From Halothece sp964463655 (GTDB lineage: Bacteria; Cyanobacteriota; Cyanobacteriia; Cyanobacteriales; Rubidibacteraceae), in NCBI GenBank assembly GCA_964463655.1, contig CAYXDG010000049.1:1-26489 (forward strand): a stretch of DNA of 26,489 nucleotides. The letters are read 5' to 3'. Under the pieces are notes generated by a model. The model did not search any database, was not told where the DNA came from, and worked only from the letters and a program-made list of their open reading frames with translations. The translations under genes and the position numbers were made by a program. Shown in pieces: positions 22,682 to 26,489 of the stretch (position 1 is its first letter; each line of letters starts with the position of its first letter).

Positions 22682-22750
22682 CAGTGATCAGTGACCAGTA
22701 ACTATCGGAAAACCTTCTGACCTTTAGTGATTGGTCACTGGTAACTATCG
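22682..22750. repeat. Mosaic inverted and direct repeat after petG
   Basis: CAGTGACCA (22689-22697) is inverted as TGGTCACTG (22732-22740). Each copy is followed by GTAACTATCG (22698-22707 and 22741-22750), a direct repeat. This kind of repeated gtgatcagtgaccagt text is common spacer filler in cyanobacteria. A hairpin could form at the 3' end of the petG message. Confidence 0.5.
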
Positions 22751-22864
22751 CAAGGGAATCATTCGAGGGGATGAGGCGAGAGTTCTCTAACTCAGGGAAT
22801 AATATCATCGGAAACTTAATTTTTTTTAAGATTTACTAAGTTAGTAAAACCATTTAGGATTTTG

Positions 22865-23971
22865 ATGAGCCATTCCCTAGACACACCCAAAAATAAACCA
22901 GATACCATCCTTGTGGTTGATGATTCTCCCGATAATGTGCTGTTGGTGCAAAGCATTTTGGAAGAAGAAGGCTATCAGATTGAAGTTGCTGAAGAAGGAG
23001 AAAGCGCGGTCGCGCAAATCCAAGCCAATCCACCCCAATTAATTTTACTCGATGTGATGATGCCTGGGATGGATGGGTTTGAAGTCACTGAAAGGATTCG
23101 TCAACAGGAAGATTTACCCTTTATTCCCATTCTTTTGATTACAGCCTATGATCAACCCAGTGTCGTTAAGGGACTTGATACAGGCGCAGATGACTTTATT
23201 CGCAAACCTGTGGAATTAGAAGAGTTATTGGCGCGAGTCCGTTCCCTGTTGCGCTTAAAACACAGTGTTGATGAACGAGATGAAATTGCCCGTCAACGGG
23301 CTGATTTTGTGTCTCGCCTCACTCATGACTTGCGGACTCCTCTGGTGGCGGCTGATCGGATGTTAAATTTATTTGAGCAAGGCGCTTTAGGAGAGTTGTC
23401 TCCACAGATGCGGGAAGCCGTGACGACTATGACCCGTAGCAATCGCAATTTACTCGATATGGTGAACACACTTTTAGAAGTTTATCGCTTCGAGGCGGGG
23501 CGAAAAGTATTGGATTTTACCACTGTTGATGTAAAAGCGATTATTGAGGAAGTGCTTCAGGAACTTAATCCTCTGGCAGAAGAAAAAGGCTTAAATTTAG
23601 AAACAGAAGATCAACTGGATGATAATAATCAGATGGTTGTGGAAGGCGATCGCTTAGAATTAAGACGGGTGTTTACTAACTTAGTGGGAAATGCGATTAA
23701 ATTTACCGATGAAGGTCATGTCAAAGTTCGCCTAACAAAAGATACTCCTCAGTTAATTGTTGAAGTGGAAGATACAGGGTCTGGGGTATCTCCAGAAGAC
23801 CAAAAAAATTTGTTTGAACGCTTTCGGAAAGGAAAGCATCGTAACTCTGGAAGCGGTCTTGGTTTACATCTCTCACAGCGTATTTTAGAAAGTCATAATG
23901 GAAGCATTGATTTAGAATCAGAAGTGGGAAAAGGAAGCCGTTTTACAGTGAAGTTACCTGTTAGAGAATGA
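22865..23971 (+). CDS. Hybrid sensor: N-terminal receiver plus histidine kinase
   Basis: A 368-aa soluble two-component protein without a membrane segment or PAS/GAF input. Receiver domain at 14-130: acidic pair DD (19-20), phospho-acceptor D63 in LILLDVMMP, and K114 in FIRKPVE. The kinase follows: H-box SRLTHDLRTPL with H154, then N-box NLVGNAIKFTDEG, G1 VEDTGSGVSPEDQ, F-box NLFERFRKG and G2 GSGLGLHLSQ. The receiver-first order means the kinase is probably controlled by phosphotransfer from another kinase, a common layout in cyanobacteria. ATG at 22865 has AGGA five bases upstream; an in-frame TTG precedes it. No partner regulator is adjacent. Confidence 0.93.
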   Translation: MSHSLDTPKNKPDTILVVDDSPDNVLLVQSILEEEGYQIEVAEEGESAVAQIQANPPQLILLDVMMPGMDGFEVTERIRQQEDLPFIPILLITAYDQPSVVKGLDTGADDFIRKPVELEELLARVRSLLRLKHSVDERDEIARQRADFVSRLTHDLRTPLVAADRMLNLFEQGALGELSPQMREAVTTMTRSNRNLLDMVNTLLEVYRFEAGRKVLDFTTVDVKAIIEEVLQELNPLAEEKGLNLETEDQLDDNNQMVVEGDRLELRRVFTNLVGNAIKFTDEGHVKVRLTKDTPQLIVEVEDTGSGVSPEDQKNLFERFRKGKHRNSGSGLGLHLSQRILESHNGSIDLESEVGKGSRFTVKLPVRE

Positions 23972-24025
23972 CTACTTAGTCGTTTGTCCTTTGTGTTTTC
24001 CTAATGACGATCCCCCCTAACCCCG

Positions 24026-24057
24026 ATGTAGAAATGTTCCATGGAACGTCTCTACAT
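24026..24057. repeat. 32-nt palindromic repeat
   Basis: The palindrome ATGTAGAAATGTTCCA / TGGAACGTCTCTACAT is centred between 24041 and 24042. All bases pair except one A-C mismatch (24033/24050) and one T-G wobble (24035/24048). It matches a dispersed cyanobacterial palindrome of the GTAGAGACGTT..AACGTCTCTAC type, here with a decayed left arm. Confidence 0.7.
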
Positions 24058-24059
24058 AA

Positions 24060-24087
24060 ATAACCAATAACAAATAACCAATAACAA
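24060..24087. repeat. Tandem 14-nt repeat, two units
   Basis: Two perfect copies of ATAACCAATAACAA stand at 24060-24073 and 24074-24087, directly after the palindrome and 24 bases before the aldehyde dehydrogenase start. Related CAAATAAC text occurs in two other spacers (9526-9533 and 21852-21859). Confidence 0.75.
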
Positions 24088-24111
24088 ATTTACAACTCAA
24101 AAAAATAAATT

Positions 24112-25491
24112 ATGCTAATCACAAGTAAAATCACTGAAATTGTTCAAAAGCAAAAAGAATTTTTTGCAACGGGAAAAACCAAAGATATTGAGTTTCGGAA
24201 AAGCCAATTAAACAAGCTAAAACAAGCTATCAGTGAATCTCAAGATCAGATAGTAGAAGTCCTCTTTCAAGACTTAGGAAAACCCAAATTTGAGGCGATC
24301 GGGACAGAAGTGGCTTATTGTGGAGAAGAAATTAATTATTTCCTTAAGCATCTCGATCGCTGGGCGAAACAGAAACCCGTAAAAACCCCCCTAAATTTCT
24401 TCCCTGCAAAGTCTTTTATTGTTCCTGAACCTTTGGGACAAGTGTTAATTATTGGTCCTTGGAATTATCCATTTCAGTTAGTGATCATTCCTCTTTTGGG
24501 GGCGATCGCTGCGGGAAATTGTGCGATTCTTAAGCCATCAGAAATTACCCCAAATACATCAGCCCTTTTAGCAGATTTAATCGCCAAAACCTTTGACCCC
24601 AATTATATCACAGTTGTTGAAGGAGACAAAGAAGTTGCTCAAGAATTATTACAGCAACAATTCGATCATATTTTCTATACTGGTGGAAGCGCAGTGGGAA
24701 AAATTGTGATGAAAGCAGCAGCAGAACATTTAACTCCTGTCACCTTAGAATTAGGAGGGAAAAGCCCTTGCATTATCGAACCAGACATCAATGTTGAAAA
24801 TAGTGCAAAACGCATTATCTGGGGCAAATTTATTAACGCTGGACAAACTTGTATCGCCCCTGATTATCTCTTGGTTCATCGTAGCATCAAAGCAGAATTA
24901 GTGAAAGCAATGCAAGATTGTTTAAAAGAGTTTTATGGTGAGACCCCTCAAGAAAGTCCAGATTACGCCAGAATCGTTAGTGAAAAACATTTTAATCGCC
25001 TGAGTCAGTTTTTAGACAATGGTAAAGTGATTGTTGGGGGAAAAACTGATGCTGAAACTCGTTACATCGCACCAACTTTATTGGAAGATGTTAACTGGAA
25101 TGACCCAGTAATGCAAGAAGAAATCTTTGGCCCAATCCTACCCATTTTAGACTATGATGATCTAGAGAGCGCGATCGCTCAGATTAATTCTCGTCCCAAA
25201 CCTCTCGCCCTTTATCTCTTTTCTAAAGACAAAAACAAACAGCAAAAAGTTCTCCAAAAAACCTCAGCAGGTGGCGTGACAATCAATGATACTATTATCC
25301 ATATTGCTTCCACAGAATTACCCTTTGGCGGAGTTGGAGAAAGCGGGATGGGAAGATATCATGGGAAAGCCAGTTTTGATACCTTTACCAATTATAAAAG
25401 TGTTACTAATCGTGCATTTTGGTTAGAGATTCCTTTGCGTTATCCTCCTTATGCTGAGAAATTAAAATATCTCAAGTTTTTGTTTAAATAA
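24112..25491 (+). CDS. Class-3-type aldehyde dehydrogenase
   Basis: A 459-aa NAD(P)-dependent aldehyde dehydrogenase that oxidises aldehydes to acids. IIGPWNYPFQL (113-123) and K141 in ILKPSE bind the cofactor; FYTGGSAVGK (188-197) is the Rossmann loop; E213 in VTLELGGKSPC and the nucleophile C247 in NAGQTCIAPDY are catalytic. The C-terminus (LPFGGVGESGMGRYHG, then YPPYAEKLKYLKFLFK) is typical of the class-3/fatty-aldehyde branch, which often associates with membranes. The Synechocystis member of this branch was reported to act on apocarotenals and alkanals; the same substrates are likely here but not shown. A/T-rich repeats fill the upstream spacer. folP follows after 54 bases. Confidence 0.95.
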   Translation: MLITSKITEIVQKQKEFFATGKTKDIEFRKSQLNKLKQAISESQDQIVEVLFQDLGKPKFEAIGTEVAYCGEEINYFLKHLDRWAKQKPVKTPLNFFPAKSFIVPEPLGQVLIIGPWNYPFQLVIIPLLGAIAAGNCAILKPSEITPNTSALLADLIAKTFDPNYITVVEGDKEVAQELLQQQFDHIFYTGGSAVGKIVMKAAAEHLTPVTLELGGKSPCIIEPDINVENSAKRIIWGKFINAGQTCIAPDYLLVHRSIKAELVKAMQDCLKEFYGETPQESPDYARIVSEKHFNRLSQFLDNGKVIVGGKTDAETRYIAPTLLEDVNWNDPVMQEEIFGPILPILDYDDLESAIAQINSRPKPLALYLFSKDKNKQQKVLQKTSAGGVTINDTIIHIASTELPFGGVGESGMGRYHGKASFDTFTNYKSVTNRAFWLEIPLRYPPYAEKLKYLKFLFK

Positions 25492-25545
25492 ACGCCATGT
25501 TTTGAACCGCATAGACACAGAGGATTTTTAAGGTAGAATTTTTCG

Positions 25546-26394
25546 ATGAGTCAAGAAGGATTAGTGATTAGAGATCGATCGTTTCAGTGGGGAACAAAAA
25601 CCTATCTGATGGGAATTTTAAATATGACTCCTGATAGCTTTAGCGATGGCGGTGATTATAATAGTTTAGAAGCTGCTTGCGATCGCGCTTGGACTTTAGT
25701 GAAAGCAGGTGCTGATATTTTAGATATTGGTGGACAATCCACTCGTCCAGGTGCGAAACAAATCTCTCTTGAAACAGAATTAGACCGTGTAATTCCTGTT
25801 ATCAAAGCAATTCGGAAATCTCTCAATATTCCCATTTCTGTGGATACTACCCGCGCGATCGTGGCGAAAGAATCTGTTGCTGCTGGTGCTGATATGATTA
25901 ATGATATTTCTGGGGGAACTTTTGATTCAGAAATGTTATCAACGGTTGCAAAATTAGACGTTCCGATTATTTTAATGCACATTCGGGGAACACCTGAAAC
26001 GATGCAGCAGTTAACCGATTATCATGATTTAATTGGCGAGATTATGACTGTGTTAAAAGAGCGTGTTTCCGCAGCAGAAAACGCAGGGATAGCGCGATCG
26101 CGTATCATGATCGATCCAGGAATTGGCTTTGGGAAAACTTACGAACAAAACCTTGAATTATTGCGTCAATTAAGTCAATTTCAATCCCTTGGTGTTCCCA
26201 TGTTAGTCGGAACATCTCGCAAAAGTTTTATTGGTAAAATTTTAAATCAAGACGATCCCAAACAGCGTGTGTGGGGAACTGCTGCTACCTGCTGCGCTGC
26301 GATCGCCCAAGGTGCTGATATTTTACGAGTCCATGATCTCCCCGAAATGTGGGAAGTTTCGCAGGTAGCAGATGCAATTTGGCGCAAGTTTTAA
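25546..26394 (+). CDS. folP: Dihydropteroate synthase
   Basis: A 282-aa TIM-barrel enzyme that joins 6-hydroxymethyl-dihydropterin diphosphate and p-aminobenzoate in folate synthesis, in the cytoplasm. The signatures are clear: GILNMTPDSFSDGGDY (23-38), DILDIGGQSTRPGA (57-70), ISVDTTRA, MINDISGG, ILMHIRGTPETMQ, DPGIGFGKT and GTSRKSFIG. Length is standard. The start ATG has only a distant AAGG. It follows the aldehyde dehydrogenase on the same strand, with no sign of coupling, and no other folate gene is adjacent. Confidence 0.97.
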   Translation: MSQEGLVIRDRSFQWGTKTYLMGILNMTPDSFSDGGDYNSLEAACDRAWTLVKAGADILDIGGQSTRPGAKQISLETELDRVIPVIKAIRKSLNIPISVDTTRAIVAKESVAAGADMINDISGGTFDSEMLSTVAKLDVPIILMHIRGTPETMQQLTDYHDLIGEIMTVLKERVSAAENAGIARSRIMIDPGIGFGKTYEQNLELLRQLSQFQSLGVPMLVGTSRKSFIGKILNQDDPKQRVWGTAATCCAAIAQGADILRVHDLPEMWEVSQVADAIWRKF

Positions 26395-26433
26395 AACAAT
26401 TAATAAAAGTTAATGGAGAAATGGTATCAAATC

Positions 26434-26481
26434 CGTTTGATTAATTGGCATAGCGAGCAAGATGCTCGCACTCCTCAAACG
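26434..26481. repeat. Nested inverted-repeat element, copy 2 (inverted, may continue past the window)
   Basis: The core hairpin GCGAGCA-AGA-TGCTCGC (26453-26469) sits inside TAGCGAGCAAGATGCTCGCA followed by CTCC (26451-26474). On the minus strand this reads GGAGTGCGAGCATCTTGCTC and then GCTA, corresponding to 1476-1499 of copy 1. It is flanked by CGTTTGA (26434-26440) and TCAAACG (26475-26481), a 7-bp inverted repeat. It lies 40 bases after folP and could also affect the end of that transcript. Confidence 0.65.
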
Positions 26482-26489
26482 ATTGCTAA

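Noticed and set aside
24060..24087. Possible CRISPR or phase-variable array
   Set aside because: There are only two contiguous 14-nt units with no spacers and no cas genes.

Overview
The window looks like chromosomal DNA of a cyanobacterium. The octamer GCGATCGC (HIP1), which is over-represented in many cyanobacterial genomes, occurs roughly once per kilobase. Several genes are typical of the group: petG of the cytochrome b6f complex, a COP23-domain protein, a Ycf46-type AAA ATPase, a Zur-like Fur protein and a DnaK ending in the EFSETK tail. I cannot name the species; the mix of genes would fit a unicellular, possibly salt-tolerant lineage, but that is a guess.

Layout. 1-390: the 3' part of an IS200/IS605-type transposase gene and its hairpin-rich right end. 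526-1329: a secreted COP23-like protein. 1330-1673: no gene, but a nested inverted-repeat element. 1674-3727 (minus): a three-gene membrane operon (60-aa membrane protein, AI-2E family transporter, voltage-sensor potassium channel); the last two genes are translationally coupled. 3805-4359 (minus): a response regulator with a coiled-coil tail. 4732-6654: dnaK, followed by a terminator. 6763-9417: the rpmH-rnpA-PH domain-yidC-jag cluster for ribosome, RNase P and membrane insertion. 9549-12072: yceD-like, ycf46 and an SH3-domain membrane protein. 12159-14018: a 22-codon ORF with a strong ribosome binding site, then (minus) an E1-rhodanese protein and a JAMM peptidase. 14209-16604: a GatD-like amidotransferase, a DUF442-type phosphatase-like protein, zur (minus) and ruvA. 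16666-20348 (minus): a Deg protease, a 4-TM holin-superfamily protein and recJ. 20461-26394: cobyrinate a,c-diamide synthase, a DUF1997 protein, petG, a REC-histidine kinase, a class-3 aldehyde dehydrogenase and folP.

Most genes are housekeeping. The unexpected signal lies mainly between genes. Two dispersed copies of a nested palindrome (1433-1541 and 26434-26481) share a GGAGTGCGA..TCGCTA core hairpin whose stem bases differ in a compensatory way. A short hairpin covers the dnaK ribosome binding site. Two mutually exclusive hairpins precede yidC. Inverted GC-rich hairpins flank the E1-rhodanese/JAMM pair. Recurrent AT-rich inverted repeats and a 32-nt palindrome fill other spacers. No tRNA, rRNA or CRISPR array was recognised.
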